DNA of 64,000 nt from Clostridium sp. SM-530-WT-3G (GTDB taxonomy: Bacteria; Bacillota; Clostridia; Clostridiales; Clostridiaceae). The notes beneath the pieces were generated by a model. The model saw only the letters and a program-made list of their open reading frames with translations, was not told where the DNA came from and made no database searches. This document shows positions 27,257 to 37,292 of this stretch, piece by piece. The stretch lies in contig NZ_JABAGC010000005.1 in assembly GCF_012843905.1 (NCBI RefSeq), positions 1-64,000 of the forward strand, read 5' to 3'. Positions within the stretch are counted from its first letter, which is position 1; every line of letters begins with the position of its first letter. Position numbers and translations under genes: made by a program.

Positions 27257-28432
27257 ATGGCTATTTTTAGAGACTATACAAATAATCAGATTGATCATGA
27301 TAGATCCATAGAAGATAGAAGAAGGCATAGACAATTAGTAGAAAAATCTATAAAAGAAAACCTAGGAGATATATTATCAGAGGAAAGTATTGTTGGAGAA
27401 AGTAAAAATAAGAAATTCAAAATTCCTATTAAGGGAATTAAGGAATATCAGTTTGTATATGGAAGAAACTCTAAAGGGGTAGCAACTGGAGTTGGTGATG
27501 AACAACGTGGAGATAAAATTGGAAATGGAAAGAAACAGATGGCACAAGGAAAGCAGGGTGCTGGAAATCAAGAGGGTGATGATGTTTATGAAACAGAAAT
27601 TACACTTGAAGAACTTATGGACTATATATCTGAAGATTTAGATCTTCCTAATTTAGATAAGAAAAAATATTCTGAAATAATAACTGAAACGAGTGGCAAA
27701 AAGAGGGGATATCAGCTTCATGGTATAAGGCCAAGACTTGCAAAGAAAAAGACTGTAATGACTAAGATAGCTAGAAAACAGGGCAAGAAAAGAGCTCTAA
27801 GAGAAATGGATATGGAAGATGAATTAGAAAGATTTCCATTTAGAGAAGATGATCTTAGATATTACAGAGTAAAGATGAAGCCTAGAAAAGAAAGTAATGC
27901 TGTTATGATATTTATAATGGATGCATCAGGTTCAATGGATGTTACTAAAAAATATCTTGCTAGATCGTACTTTTTTGTATTGGCTACTTTTTTGAAGAGA
28001 AAATACAATAATATAGCTTTCGAATTTATATATCATACAACTGTAGCTAAGCGAGTAGATGAATTTGAATTCTTTCATAAATCAGAATCGGGAGGAACAT
28101 ATATATCTAGTGGAATAAAGGAAGCTTTAAATGTAATAGAAGAAAAATATCCTGTTTCTGCATGGAATATATATAGCATATATGCAAGTGATGGTGACAA
28201 CTGGTCTGAAGATAATGAAAGAGCAATTGAAGCTGTAAAAAAGATATGTGAGGTAAGTAATTTATTTGGATATGCAGAATTACTTCCATCCACATATACT
28301 ACAACAATGTATCATAAATTTAAGAAAGAAATAGATAATCCCAAATTTGTTCCTGTAATAATAAAAGAAAAAAAAGATTTATGGGATGCACTTAAGATTA
28401 TGTTAAGGAAGGAGTTAAAGGAGGAAGAGTAA
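27257..28432 (+). CDS. yhbH: YhbH/YeaH-family (DUF444) sporulation protein
   Basis: A 391-residue protein. It begins [20 protein letters not shown], as in the DUF444 family, and has a von Willebrand-like MIDAS near residue 220 ([10 protein letters not shown]), which suggests divalent-metal-dependent contact with a partner. A basic Gly-rich linker lies around residues 70-110. It stands 6 bp after prkA and is directly adjacent to spoVR, the same three-gene set as yeaG-yeaH-ycgB in E. coli. The molecular role is unknown. Confidence 0.93.
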   Translation: MAIFRDYTNNQIDHDRSIEDRRRHRQLVEKSIKENLGDILSEESIVGESKNKKFKIPIKGIKEYQFVYGRNSKGVATGVGDEQRGDKIGNGKKQMAQGKQGAGNQEGDDVYETEITLEELMDYISEDLDLPNLDKKKYSEIITETSGKKRGYQLHGIRPRLAKKKTVMTKIARKQGKKRALREMDMEDELERFPFREDDLRYYRVKMKPRKESNAVMIFIMDASGSMDVTKKYLARSYFFVLATFLKRKYNNIAFEFIYHTTVAKRVDEFEFFHKSESGGTYISSGIKEALNVIEEKYPVSAWNIYSIYASDGDNWSEDNERAIEAVKKICEVSNLFGYAELLPSTYTTTMYHKFKKEIDNPKFVPVIIKEKKDLWDALKIMLRKELKEEE

Positions 28433-29803
28433 TTGAAATATAGTATAAGAGATCTTGAAAAATGGAATGAAAAAATAGAAGCTAAAGTTCAAGAATATGG
28501 ATTAGATTATTATCCTCAAGAGTTTGAGCTTATTGGTTTTAATGAAATGATTGGTTATGAAGCTTATGTTGGAATGCCATCAAGGTATCCTCATTGGAGC
28601 TTTGGTAAGTCATATGAAAAAAGCAAAACACTCTATTCCTTAAATCTTACTGGTCTTCCTTATGAAATGGTAATAAATTCAGACCCATGTCTTGCATATC
28701 TTATGAAAGATAATACTCTACTTTTGCAAATATTAACTATGGCTCATGTGTATGGACATAATGATTTTTTTAAGAATAATAGATTATTTAAACAGGCTAC
28801 TAATGCAAAGTATACTTTAGAAATGTTTAATTTAGATGCAAAGATTATACGCTCATATATTGATGACCCTAGTATTGGGTATGTTAAAGTAGAGAGAATT
28901 TTAGATGCTGCTCATGCAATAAGATATCAGATAGGTAGATCAATCGGGGTAAAGGAACTTTCAGATGAAGAGATAAAGAAAAATATGCTTGATGAGTATG
29001 AATATAAAAAAGAAAATAGGAGCATACTCGATGTTTATGAAGAGATAGAACCTCCTAATGTAGAAAAAATTCCATTAGAGCCTGATGATGACGTTATGGG
29101 ATTTATAATAGAGCATGGATCTCTTTCTGAATGGGAAAAATCAATTTTAAAAATTGTTAAGAGAGAAACAGAGTACTTTATTCCGCAGATAGAAACTAAG
29201 ATAATGAATGAAGGATGGGCAAGCTATACACATTATAATATTTTAAAGGAGCTCGATCTTCCACAAGATCTTCATTTAGAATTTTTAAAACGTCATAATG
29301 ATGTAATTGCTCCAATGATAGGTGGTTTGAATCCATATTATATAGGTTTTAAAATATTTGAAGATTTAGATAAGAAATATGGAAAAGATAAAATATTTGA
29401 AGTAAGAGAGATAGAAAGGGATTCATCTTTCTTGAGGAGGTATTTAACTAAGGAACTTTGTGAAGAGTTGAATTTATTTGAGTATAATCATAGAACATTT
29501 GATACAGTAATAGAAGAAATATCTGATGAGGAAGGCTGGAAGAAGATAAGAGATACATTAAGCTATACTTCAGGTATGGGGAATATTCCATATGTTAGAG
29601 TAACTGATATGGATAAAAAGGATTATACTCTTACTTTAGAAAATATTTTTGATGGAAGAGCATTAGAATTGTCTTATGCAAAAGAAACTCTTAGATATGT
29701 TCAGGAGCTTTGGGGACATAGGGTAAAATTAATAACAAAAGGAACAGATAATCAGGAGATAATTATAACTTGTGATCAGGATAAAAAGATTACAATAGAT
29801 TAG
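28433..29803 (+). CDS. spoVR: SpoVR family protein
   Basis: A 456-residue protein of the SpoVR family, needed for the spore cortex in Bacillus. Start is a TTG that follows the yhbH stop codon directly, with AAGGAGGAAGAG just before, so translation is coupled. Family features are PSRYPHWSFGKSYE near residue 50, VYGHNDFFKNN near 102 and MNEGWASYTHYNIL near 262. No catalytic mechanism is established for the family. It completes the operon and is followed by a strong terminator. Confidence 0.94.
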   Translation: MKYSIRDLEKWNEKIEAKVQEYGLDYYPQEFELIGFNEMIGYEAYVGMPSRYPHWSFGKSYEKSKTLYSLNLTGLPYEMVINSDPCLAYLMKDNTLLLQILTMAHVYGHNDFFKNNRLFKQATNAKYTLEMFNLDAKIIRSYIDDPSIGYVKVERILDAAHAIRYQIGRSIGVKELSDEEIKKNMLDEYEYKKENRSILDVYEEIEPPNVEKIPLEPDDDVMGFIIEHGSLSEWEKSILKIVKRETEYFIPQIETKIMNEGWASYTHYNILKELDLPQDLHLEFLKRHNDVIAPMIGGLNPYYIGFKIFEDLDKKYGKDKIFEVREIERDSSFLRRYLTKELCEELNLFEYNHRTFDTVIEEISDEEGWKKIRDTLSYTSGMGNIPYVRVTDMDKKDYTLTLENIFDGRALELSYAKETLRYVQELWGHRVKLITKGTDNQEIIITCDQDKKITID

Positions 29804-29817
29804 TAATATATTTTTTT

Positions 29818-29868
29818 AATTCCCTACACTTTAAGTGAATGATTTTATGTAAAGTGTGGGGAATTTTA
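29818..29868 (+). terminator. terminator of prkA-yhbH-spoVR
   Basis: aattccctacacttta and taaagtgtggggaatt pair over 16 bp around a 16-base loop, followed by ttaatttt. Confidence 0.85.
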
Positions 29869-30060
29869 ATTTTGAAGGAATTAAATAGACTGCATGAGCT
29901 GAAAAGTTTTTTATAACAGTATACATATATAGTATTAGAAACAAAACTTTATGAGAAATATTACAGAATTTGATTTTATCAGTTTTAACGTATGTGTAAC
30001 TGAATAAGAAAAATATGAATAATATATAAAGATATAAAATAATACTTAGGAGATTTTAAG

Positions 30061-30603
30061 ATGAGCCTTAAGGGTAGCAAAACTGAGAAAAATTTATTAA
30101 AGACATTTGCTGGTGAATCAAGAGCTAGAAATAAATATAATCTATATGCAGAAAAAGCTAAATCAGAAGGATATATGTGGATTGCTGAAGTGTTTGAATC
30201 TATTGCTTTAAATGAGTATGCTCATGCAAGAGAAGTATATAAGAGGTATTTAGATAGAGTATGCTGTACAAAAAATAATCTTATAGAATCAGCAATTAGT
30301 GAAGCTGAAGAAAGTAAAGTTGTATATAAAAATTTTGAAAATATGGCTAGAGAAGAGGGGTTTGATGAAATAGCTGATTTTTATAAAGAGCTTCAAGAAG
30401 TTGAAGAAAGTCATAAAGAAAAATTTCTTGATTTAGCTAAGAGGGTAAAGGATAATATGATTTTTGCTTCAGAAAAGAAATCATATTGGAAATGTTTAAA
30501 TTGCGGGTATATATATGAAGGTTGTGAAGCACCTGAAAAATGTCCATTATGTAGATATCCTAAATCTTATTTTAAAAAATTGAAAGGTAAGGATTGCAGG
30601 TAG
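30061..30603 (+). CDS. rubrerythrin
   Basis: A 180-residue non-haem iron protein that reduces hydrogen peroxide in anaerobes. The di-iron domain has the ligands in FAGESRARNKY (about residue 17), ALNEYAHAREVY (about 50) and EVEESHKEKF (about 120). The rubredoxin-like iron site at the C-terminus is formed by CLNC and CPLC. AGGAG precedes the start. The next gene is 15 bp away and likely in the same transcript. Several rubrerythrins are usual in this genus. Confidence 0.94.
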   Translation: MSLKGSKTEKNLLKTFAGESRARNKYNLYAEKAKSEGYMWIAEVFESIALNEYAHAREVYKRYLDRVCCTKNNLIESAISEAEESKVVYKNFENMAREEGFDEIADFYKELQEVEESHKEKFLDLAKRVKDNMIFASEKKSYWKCLNCGYIYEGCEAPEKCPLCRYPKSYFKKLKGKDCR

Positions 30604-30618
30604 GAGGGCAGTAAACTA

Positions 30619-30948
30619 ATGTTATATGAATATCCTGATGAATTTATAGTTCCCATAAACTATATTGATACTTTTGAGAATACTGTTAGAAAATATGAAA
30701 TAAAAAGTGATAAATGTACTATGAAATCAGAAGTAAAGGATTTGACATCAGATAAACAAAGAAAAATCATTGAAGAACATAAATTGAAAAAAGTCTTTAG
30801 AGATAGTGAAGAGAGTGAGGACATGTTAGAAGATTTTGTTGATATGAATGTAATGAGCGAAAATTATAAGGACTATTATTTAGAAAATACTAATATATAT
30901 TCGGATATAGATGATGAATATGCTAACAATGAAATTAAGAAGAAATAA
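30619..30948 (+). CDS. hypothetical acidic protein after rubrerythrin
   Basis: A 109-residue, strongly acidic protein without membrane segment or cysteine cluster. It begins MLYEYPDEFIVPINYIDTFE and is rich in Asp, Glu and Lys to the end. GGAGGGCAG precedes the ATG with good spacing. I recognise no domain. It lies 15 bp after rubrerythrin and 68 bp before another unknown gene, so the three are probably one operon. Confidence 0.72.
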   Translation: MLYEYPDEFIVPINYIDTFENTVRKYEIKSDKCTMKSEVKDLTSDKQRKIIEEHKLKKVFRDSEESEDMLEDFVDMNVMSENYKDYYLENTNIYSDIDDEYANNEIKKK

Positions 30949-31016
30949 TATTAAACCATGGAATTGAATCATATAAATATAATAATTGGTATAAAAATTA
31001 AAGGAATTAAGATAAT

Positions 31017-31382
31017 ATGAAGTATGATGATTTAGCAAAAAATCAGTATAATGATATAGATAATTTAAGCAGATTATTAAAAAGTTATGTGGATTCTTAT
31101 AGACTGCTTATTGCAGGGGCTGCAGAACTATATAATATAAATTTAGCTAAAAAAAGTGATGTAAAAAAAGCATTAGAAAGGGTAGATGGAGTAGGATCCC
31201 TAATTGATAATCTAGTAGATTCTCTTGATAAATGTGAAAGTGCTTATTTAAAATACTGTAAAATTAAAAATCAATATATGTCAGTAGCTACAGTTAAAGA
31301 TCATATTTTTACAGAGATAGATAATGAACTTAATTTTCAAAATTCGTCATCAAGAGATGACGAAGATTGTGATGATGAATAG
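31017..31382 (+). CDS. hypothetical helical protein
   Basis: A 121-residue, mainly helical protein; leucine and tyrosine heptads in residues 15-105 suggest a coiled-coil bundle, and the last dozen residues are very acidic (RDDEDCDDE). AAAGGAATT is a moderate ribosome binding site. I recognise no family. It is the last gene of the possible rubrerythrin operon and ends near a terminator used by the convergent pssA. Confidence 0.65.
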   Translation: MKYDDLAKNQYNDIDNLSRLLKSYVDSYRLLIAGAAELYNINLAKKSDVKKALERVDGVGSLIDNLVDSLDKCESAYLKYCKIKNQYMSVATVKDHIFTEIDNELNFQNSSSRDDEDCDDE

Positions 31383-31396
31383 TTAGTTGAAAAAAT

Positions 31397-31430
31397 AAAA
31401 CTCTGATTCATTTATGGATCAGAGTCTTAC
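31397..31430. terminator. terminator between convergent genes
   Basis: aaactctgat pairs with atcagagtctt. The stronger T run is on the minus strand (pssA side); the plus side has only a short one. Confidence 0.7.
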
Positions 31431-31446
31431 TATAATAAATTATATT

Positions 31447-31974
31447 TTATACTTTTTTTAATTTTAATGTACTTACCATTAAATAAGAACCAATAATCAT
31501 CAATATTACAACGATAGATGAAGGTACTGATACCTTTAATTCTAAAATAAGCAGATTAAATAGTGCCATAAAGCATCCAACTATTGTTATTGGAACACCT
31601 GTAAATACACCATCAAATGTAGCTGTATTATATCTAGCCAATCTAAAAGCACCACATATTGGGAAAACAAGTAATATTATATATCCAATTATCCCTTTTG
31701 GTCCTAAATTAGAAAACTCATATAATGTATATGTTAAGATAGATGGGGCCACTCCAAAAGAAACTAGGTCAGCTAAAGAATCTAATTCTTTTCCTAGATC
31801 ACTGGATACTTGTAAGAAACGTGCAATACGTCCATCATATCTATCTACCAAACCTGCTAATAAGATAAAAATGCTTGCCATAGCATAATTTTTATTCATT
31901 ACTGATAATATAGATACAATTCCACAAGATAAATTAATAAAGGTAAATAGGTTTGGAATACAACTTTTCCTCAT
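31447..31974 (-). CDS. pssA: CDP-diacylglycerol-serine O-phosphatidyltransferase
   Basis: Makes phosphatidylserine, the precursor of phosphatidylethanolamine, from CDP-diacylglycerol and serine. A 175-residue membrane protein with about five hydrophobic segments. The CDP-alcohol phosphatidyltransferase motif D-G-x2-A-R-x8-G-x3-D-x3-D is complete in DGRIARF followed by GKELDSLAD (about residues 46-68). No psd gene is adjacent in this window. The gene stands alone on the minus strand with its own terminator. Confidence 0.93.
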   Translation of the reverse strand: MRKSCIPNLFTFINLSCGIVSILSVMNKNYAMASIFILLAGLVDRYDGRIARFLQVSSDLGKELDSLADLVSFGVAPSILTYTLYEFSNLGPKGIIGYIILLVFPICGAFRLARYNTATFDGVFTGVPITIVGCFMALFNLLILELKVSVPSSIVVILMIIGSYLMVSTLKLKKV

Positions 31975-32159
31975 AAAATCACTCCTAGAATTATAAAAAA
32001 TACTTACAAAAATTTATTATAGCATATATATACAAATAATATAAGGCATAAATAGATTTTTAATACCAATTTTAGGGTGAAAATAATCAAATTAATCACA
32101 ATATATATACTATAAGTGAACATACGTACATTGGCTTTAAATGTATATTTGCTAAAATC

Positions 32160-32188
32160 TCGACACTTAGAAAATATAATGCTATAAT
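32160..32188 (+). promoter_or_regulatory. promoter candidate for the lipid kinase gene
   Basis: TCGACA (32160-32165) and TATAAT (32183-32188) with a 17-bp spacer, about 100 bases before the start codon. Confidence 0.5.
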
Positions 32189-32293
32189 ACTTTTTATGTT
32201 GTATTTAAATGAAATTTGGAGTAATATATTTTTCATATATTTGTGATATGTAATTTTAAAAGATATTTCTATGTTAGGAGGTAGATTTATATT

Positions 32294-33175
32294 TTGAAAA
32301 AGGTAAGATTTATATACAATCCATATTCAGGAGAAAATAGTATAATAAGCGAATTAGATAGTATAGTTAAAATGCACCAGGAAGTTGGACTAACTATAGT
32401 TCCATATAGAATTCAAAGAGGAAGGAACTTAGAAGAAGCATTAGATATAGTTGATGAAACATATGCTTATATATTAATAGCTGGTGGAGATGGAACTGTG
32501 GATTCAGTAGTCAATGCCATGGAAAATAGAAACATAGACCTTCCAATAGGAATATTACCAGTTGGGACTGCAAATGATTTTGGAAAGTTTATCAATATGC
32601 CTGCGGATATACAAGAAGCATGTAAGCAAATTTTGGATTCAAAACCTATATTAGCAGATGTAGGTAAAATAAATGATAAGTATTTTATAAATGTAGCAAG
32701 TACAGGGTTATTTACAGATGTATCACAAAAAACAGATGTTAATTTAAAAAATATAATTGGTAAGGCTGCATATTATTTAAAAGGTTTAGAGGAGTTGCCA
32801 AACTTTAGAAAGTTAAAAGTAAAGATTACATCAAAAGAATGTACTTATGATGGCGAAATGTATTTATTACTTGTTTTTAATGGAAAAACTGCTGGAAACC
32901 TTAATTTAGCAACGCGAGCTGAAATTACAGATGGAAAACTAGATGTAATTATATTTAAAGCAGTACCTATAATTGAAATATTACCTCTATTTATTAAACT
33001 TTTAAAGGGAGAGCATTTAGATTCTAATAAGGTTATTTTCTTTAAAACAGATGATTTGTATGTTGAATCCTATGAAGATATAGTAACAGATATAGATGGA
33101 GAAAAAGGACCAGATTTTCCACTTAGAATTCAATGTGTAAAAGGTGGAATCAAACTTTTAGGTATAAAAGAATAA
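32294..33175 (+). CDS. diacylglycerol kinase family lipid kinase (YegS/BmrU type)
   Basis: A 293-residue lipid kinase of the DagK catalytic family. IAGGDGTVDSVVNAM near residue 60 carries the nucleotide-binding GGDGT, and PVGTANDFGKFI near residue 90 is the second conserved block. It phosphorylates diacylglycerol or a related lipid and would return it to phospholipid synthesis, which fits its neighbour pssA. Start is TTG 32294 behind AGGAGGTAG. A subset of the family is sphingoid or YegS type, which cannot be told apart here. Confidence 0.9.
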   Translation: MKKVRFIYNPYSGENSIISELDSIVKMHQEVGLTIVPYRIQRGRNLEEALDIVDETYAYILIAGGDGTVDSVVNAMENRNIDLPIGILPVGTANDFGKFINMPADIQEACKQILDSKPILADVGKINDKYFINVASTGLFTDVSQKTDVNLKNIIGKAAYYLKGLEELPNFRKLKVKITSKECTYDGEMYLLLVFNGKTAGNLNLATRAEITDGKLDVIIFKAVPIIEILPLFIKLLKGEHLDSNKVIFFKTDDLYVESYEDIVTDIDGEKGPDFPLRIQCVKGGIKLLGIKE

Positions 33176-33225
33176 TTAATTTAATACATATAAGTAACAG
33201 GAATATGATTGGAGTGAAAACTTTC

Positions 33226-33882
33226 ATGAACTTTGCATATTATATATTTTTGTTACTTATAATTTTTTTATCCTTTTTTACGTTAAAAAGAAATTTAGAA
33301 GTATCACCTAAGAAGATAAAGATATATTTAACATTTGTAATTACATTATTTTTATTAAGACATATAGGTCTTTTCATGCTATGTATACTTCAAAGTAGTA
33401 ATATAATATATTATCTTAAACCTATAATATATTTAAATCATATAACTATGCCGTTAATTGTTTTAGCCATAACCTATGTTTATTTAAGGTCTGAAATATT
33501 AAAATTTACAGGAAGCTATATAGTAATGGGTATAGTAGTTTTGATATATATTTATATAATAAAAGTATCTAAATTAACTATAGAAGTAAGTCAGATATAT
33601 GGGTTTATAGTAAATATAAGCAAAGAAACGGAGATGTATTTATTATCATTAATTCTTATGGGAATTATGATGGTTTTAAATGTAGTACTATTAGATAAAC
33701 CTTATGCAAATAAAACAGGAATATGGTTTATAATAGTTTCAATTGTAGTAGTTATGTTAGAAGAAGTAATTATATTAGGAGGAATAAAGGTATTTCCATA
33801 CTCAGTTATTGGTGAACTGATCTTCTTAATAATTATTAATTTCGTATTGAATGGATTTGAAAAATTAAAGAGAATTGAGTAG
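33226..33882 (+). CDS. polytopic membrane protein of unknown function
   Basis: About 218 residues with six or seven hydrophobic segments and very few polar loops, ending in a short basic tail (NGFEKLKRIE). Possible starts are ATG 33205 and ATG 33226; ggag at 33211-33214 favours 33226. The layout of packed helices recalls the 7TM membrane part of some histidine kinases, but no kinase follows. I do not recognise the family. It is 50 bp after the lipid kinase gene and probably cotranscribed. Confidence 0.65.
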   Translation: MNFAYYIFLLLIIFLSFFTLKRNLEVSPKKIKIYLTFVITLFLLRHIGLFMLCILQSSNIIYYLKPIIYLNHITMPLIVLAITYVYLRSEILKFTGSYIVMGIVVLIYIYIIKVSKLTIEVSQIYGFIVNISKETEMYLLSLILMGIMMVLNVVLLDKPYANKTGIWFIIVSIVVVMLEEVIILGGIKVFPYSVIGELIFLIIINFVLNGFEKLKRIE

Positions 33883-33896
33883 TTTTTAAGAAAGAA

Positions 33897-33958
33897 TAAC
33901 AGTTAACAATTTTGTGAAAGTTTTATGATATCGTAATTTGTTAACTGTTAATTTTTTA
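33897..33958. repeat. dispersed palindromic repeat acting as terminator
   Basis: taacagttaacaa (33897-33909) and ttgttaactgtta (33938-33950) are a 13-bp perfect inverted repeat, followed by attttttatta. The repeat of the gttaac family sits between two convergent genes and gives the plus-strand operon its terminator. Confidence 0.8.
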
Positions 33959-34489
33959 TTACGAACTATATTCAGATAATTTGCCAGAGTATATGAGATC
34001 TAATCCAGAAATAGATTTAAAATCATAAGGTCTCATTAAAGTAAAGTGCTTTTCAAATTCTACTACTTTGGCCTCTTTGAGAACATAAGCAACAAATTGT
34101 GAACATACATAGTGATATTGTCTTTCAAAAGGAATATTAAAAAGCATAGCGACAAGTCCAGCAAAATTATAACGATATTTATTTTCGTTATCTTTAAATT
34201 TTTGAATTGATTTTTCTAAAATATCATACTGTTCTTCAGTAATTGATAGACGATAAATTTCACATAAAGTATTATCTTGTATTTTATAAATTCCACTATT
34301 AATATCTTCTTTTACAAAGCCAGCAATCAACGGAATGTATAAATTTTGACGTGCAAAACTATACAGAAAGTCCAAGTTTTCATCTAATGCAATTGAAGCA
34401 TGATTATAAGGAGCACGAGTAAAAAATTGAAGTATTCTTGAACAGCCTGTATTAGTCTGGCTTAACATTATATAGATATTTTTTTTCAT
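33959..34489 (-). CDS. permuted papain-fold hydrolase (YiiX/NlpC-P60-like)
   Basis: A 176-residue protein with the circularly permuted NlpC/P60 layout: the catalytic histidine comes first (PYNHASIAL, about residue 30) and the cysteine later (YVCSQFVAYVL, about 135). Such proteins cleave amide or ester bonds in lipids or peptidoglycan. No signal peptide is seen, so it may act in the cytoplasm or at the membrane. A GTG at 34501 is in frame, but GAGGG within it fits the ATG at 34489 as start. The substrate is unknown. Confidence 0.8.
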   Translation of the reverse strand: MKKNIYIMLSQTNTGCSRILQFFTRAPYNHASIALDENLDFLYSFARQNLYIPLIAGFVKEDINSGIYKIQDNTLCEIYRLSITEEQYDILEKSIQKFKDNENKYRYNFAGLVAMLFNIPFERQYHYVCSQFVAYVLKEAKVVEFEKHFTLMRPYDFKSISGLDLIYSGKLSEYSS

Positions 34490-34733
34490 ATATTCCCTCA
34501 CTTTAAAACCATAAATATATTTTAAAAATAATGCTTGTCCTATTATTTTTGCATATTTATATGATAACTTATTTATTACTAATATAAAGATATTTGCTAC
34601 AAAAAATGAAAAAATTACAGATATATGGAAGTATGGGAGCTACACATTACAATTATCGTATAATAAAGTAAAAAATAAAGAATAAACTGTTTGAAAATAT
34701 CAATTAACAGTTTATCCTTAGTTATTTTATATA

Positions 34734-36716
34734 TTAATAAGTTGTACGTCTCTTATTAGAATTTCTTTTACTAGAATTTCTTGATGGTTTTGAGTTTGAC
34801 GCTTTTTTACTTCTATTTGAATGTCTATCTGAAGAATTTTTAGATGTATCTGATTTACTGCTAGAATTATTTTTTGATTTATTATTTTTATGTTTTCCTT
34901 GGTAACCAGTTTTACCAGGAGCAAATCCAATTAGACAATCTTTACCGTTTCCGATTAAATCTTCTCTATGAGCTTTAATTAAAGCTTTTTTTACTTTGTT
35001 GTAGTTTTTAGGTACAGCAAACTGGATTAATGCTCTTTGCATATCCTTTTCTTCTTGAGTTTTTGGAGTATACACCTCTTCTCCTGTAAGTGGATTAACT
35101 CCAGTATAATAAATAGTAGTAGAAAGACTACCAGGAGTAGGGTAGAAATCTTGAACTTGCTCAGGAGTATATCCCATTTGTTTTATGTATTGTGCAAGTT
35201 CTATAGCTGCATCTAAATCTGAACCAGGATGAGAAGACATTAAATAAGGAACTAAGTATTGTTTTTTATTTAGTTTCTTGTTTATTTCAAAATATCTTTT
35301 TACAAATCTATCGTAAACTTCTCTTGATGGTTTACCCATTTGGTTTAATACTTTAGGAACTACATGTTCAGGAGCAACTTTTAATTGACCGCTTATATGA
35401 TGTTCGCATAATTCATGGAAGAATGCTTCATTTTTATCGTGAATTAGATAGTCATATCTTATACCAGAACGTACGAATACTTTTTTTACCCCTGGAAGAT
35501 TTCTAACTTTCTTTAATAAAGATAAATATTCAGTATGGTCTATTATAATATTTTTACAAGGCTCTGGGAACATACATTGCTTTCCTTTACAAGTACCATA
35601 TACTTCTTGTTTCTTACATGCTCTATGTCTAAAGTCAGCAGTTGGTCCACCAACATCGTGAATGTATCCTTTAAAATCAGGTAATGTTGTTAATAGCTTT
35701 GCTTCATTAATTATAGATTCCTGGCTTCTATTTTGTATAACTCTTCCTTGGTGGAATGTTAATGCACAAAATGAACATGAACCAAAACAGCCTCTATGGC
35801 TGATAATTGAAAATTTAACTTCTTGAATAGCTGGAATTCCACCTTTTTCTTCATATATAGGATGATAAGTTCTAGTATAAGGAAGGTCATATGCCATATC
35901 CATTTCTTCTTGTGTTAAATCTTCTTGAGGTCTATTTTGAACTAAATATCTATCACCATGCTTTTGTATTATAGTTTTACCTATAATAGAGTCTTGTTCA
36001 TAATATTGAAGTCTATAAGCTTCATTGTAAGCTTTTTTGTCTGTAGATACTTCTTCAAAAGATGGAACTATAACAGCATCTTTAATGTTAGAAATATCAT
36101 TAGTCATATAGCATGTTCCACGTATATTTGTTATATTCTTTATGTTTGCTCCATATCTAAGCATATCTGCAATTTGGGTTACAGTTTTTTCACCCATTCC
36201 ATACATTAATAAATCTGCCTTACAGTCTACAAGGATACTTCTTCTTACTTTATTATCCCAGTAATCATAGTGAGCAAATCTTCTTAAACTTGCTTCAATT
36301 CCACCAATAGCTATTGGAACATCTTTAAATGCTTCTCTTATCCTATTACAATAAACAATAAGAGCTCTATCTGGTCTATGTCCTGCTTCTCCACCAGGAG
36401 AGTATAAGTCATCTCTTCTTACTTTTTTAGCAGTTGTATAATGGTTAACCATTGAATCTATATTTCCAGAGTTAACAAGGAATCCATATTTAGGTCTTCC
36501 AAGTTTTTTGAAGTCTTCAGCACTATGCCAGTCTGGCTGTGCTATTACACCTACTGAAAATCCTTGAGATTCAAGAGTTCTTCCTATTATTGCAGTTCCA
36601 AATGAAGGATGGTCTACATAAGCATCCCCAGAAACTATTATAAAATCTAATTGATCTATGCCTCTATCACGCATATCTTCTTTGCTTATAGGTAAAAATT
36701 CTTTACAAAGTTTCAT
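34734..36716 (-). CDS. YgiQ-family radical SAM protein
   Basis: A 660-residue radical SAM protein of the YgiQ type. The N-terminus ([20 protein letters not shown]) and the FeS motif [19 protein letters not shown] with CxxxCxxC near residue 314 are typical. The C-terminal 60 residues are a low-complexity tail of Ser, Asn, Lys and Arg, likely RNA or membrane contact. The substrate of the family is unknown. The gene has GGAGTAATTATAT before its ATG and stands alone on the minus strand. I see no clear terminator for it. Confidence 0.93.
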   Translation of the reverse strand: MKLCKEFLPISKEDMRDRGIDQLDFIIVSGDAYVDHPSFGTAIIGRTLESQGFSVGVIAQPDWHSAEDFKKLGRPKYGFLVNSGNIDSMVNHYTTAKKVRRDDLYSPGGEAGHRPDRALIVYCNRIREAFKDVPIAIGGIEASLRRFAHYDYWDNKVRRSILVDCKADLLMYGMGEKTVTQIADMLRYGANIKNITNIRGTCYMTNDISNIKDAVIVPSFEEVSTDKKAYNEAYRLQYYEQDSIIGKTIIQKHGDRYLVQNRPQEDLTQEEMDMAYDLPYTRTYHPIYEEKGGIPAIQEVKFSIISHRGCFGSCSFCALTFHQGRVIQNRSQESIINEAKLLTTLPDFKGYIHDVGGPTADFRHRACKKQEVYGTCKGKQCMFPEPCKNIIIDHTEYLSLLKKVRNLPGVKKVFVRSGIRYDYLIHDKNEAFFHELCEHHISGQLKVAPEHVVPKVLNQMGKPSREVYDRFVKRYFEINKKLNKKQYLVPYLMSSHPGSDLDAAIELAQYIKQMGYTPEQVQDFYPTPGSLSTTIYYTGVNPLTGEEVYTPKTQEEKDMQRALIQFAVPKNYNKVKKALIKAHREDLIGNGKDCLIGFAPGKTGYQGKHKNNKSKNNSSSKSDTSKNSSDRHSNRSKKASNSKPSRNSSKRNSNKRRTTY

Positions 36717-37158
36717 ATATATAATTACTCCAATTCTTAAAGATTTTAGAATAAAGTTTTTAAAATTAAAATAGTAAGTAGTATTTACTAAAATTAAAAA
36801 AACAATTTCTAATTTGTATATTTAATAACTTTTTGCTTTATCCAAAAACTATAAATTTACTAAAAATATTTAAAAAAATATGAATATTAAATTTTGAGTC
36901 TTAATGTATATTAACATAAGCATAATTAGTTTACAAACAATAATGAGTGGTATGTATTCCAAAAAAATAAGCAATAGTTAAATATAAAAATATAATATTA
37001 AGTATAGAAAATATTATTGCCTTTTATAATGTATGTAATATAATAAATAAGAGGCAAATTACGTTATTTAGAAAAATATACGTGATTTATTAAAAAACTG
37101 CTTTTATATGAGCATATTTTTAAGTTGCTATTAATTTTTTGAGTTAAAAGGAGTGTAA
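36717..37158. other. 440-bp gap between divergent transcription units
   Basis: AT-rich, no coding frame. It should contain promoters for the minus-strand YgiQ gene and for the leader-peptide transcript on the plus strand. Around 37057-37082 a weak inverted motif (ttacgt with acgtga) is seen. AAGGAG at 37149-37154 belongs to the short frame described next. Confidence 0.4.
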
Positions 37159-37254
37159 ATGATGGAGGGTGGACCTCAGAATAGTAAATATCATACGAAA
37201 AAAATTAAATATTTATCAGAGAGAAGCCATTTATCAATCATTAGTCTCAATTAA
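37159..37254 (+). CDS. 31-codon leader peptide candidate upstream of the MgtE-like gene
   Basis: The short frame starts at ATG 37159 (or ATG 37162) behind AAGGAGTGTAA, one of the better ribosome binding sites of the region. It encodes MMEGGPQNSKYHTKKIKYL and 12 more residues, ends at TAA 37252-37254, and is 60 bases upstream of the MgtE-like start. Its codons 20-23 are the 5' arm of a hairpin whose 3' arm is just ahead of the main ribosome binding site. Position and pairing suggest a regulatory leader peptide rather than a functional protein, but both are inference. Confidence 0.55.
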   Translation: MMEGGPQNSKYHTKKIKYLSERSHLSIISLN

Positions 37255-37292
37255 TATATTAGTTAAACTTTAATTTAACCTGCTTCTCTCTG
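37217..37292 (+). promoter_or_regulatory. long hairpin before the MgtE-like gene
   Basis: cagagagaagc (37217-37227) and gcttctctctg (37282-37292) are perfectly complementary over 11 bp. The 5' arm lies inside the 31-codon frame, the 3' arm ends about 10 bases before AGGAGG of the next gene. A ribosome stalled or terminating in the short frame would open or close this hairpin and thereby change access to the main start. No T run follows, so this is not a terminator. Confidence 0.6.

Noticed and set aside
34727-34930. 67-codon minus-strand frame rich in Ile, Lys and Gln
   Set aside because: Out-of-frame shadow of the low-complexity C-terminal tail of the YgiQ-type gene.
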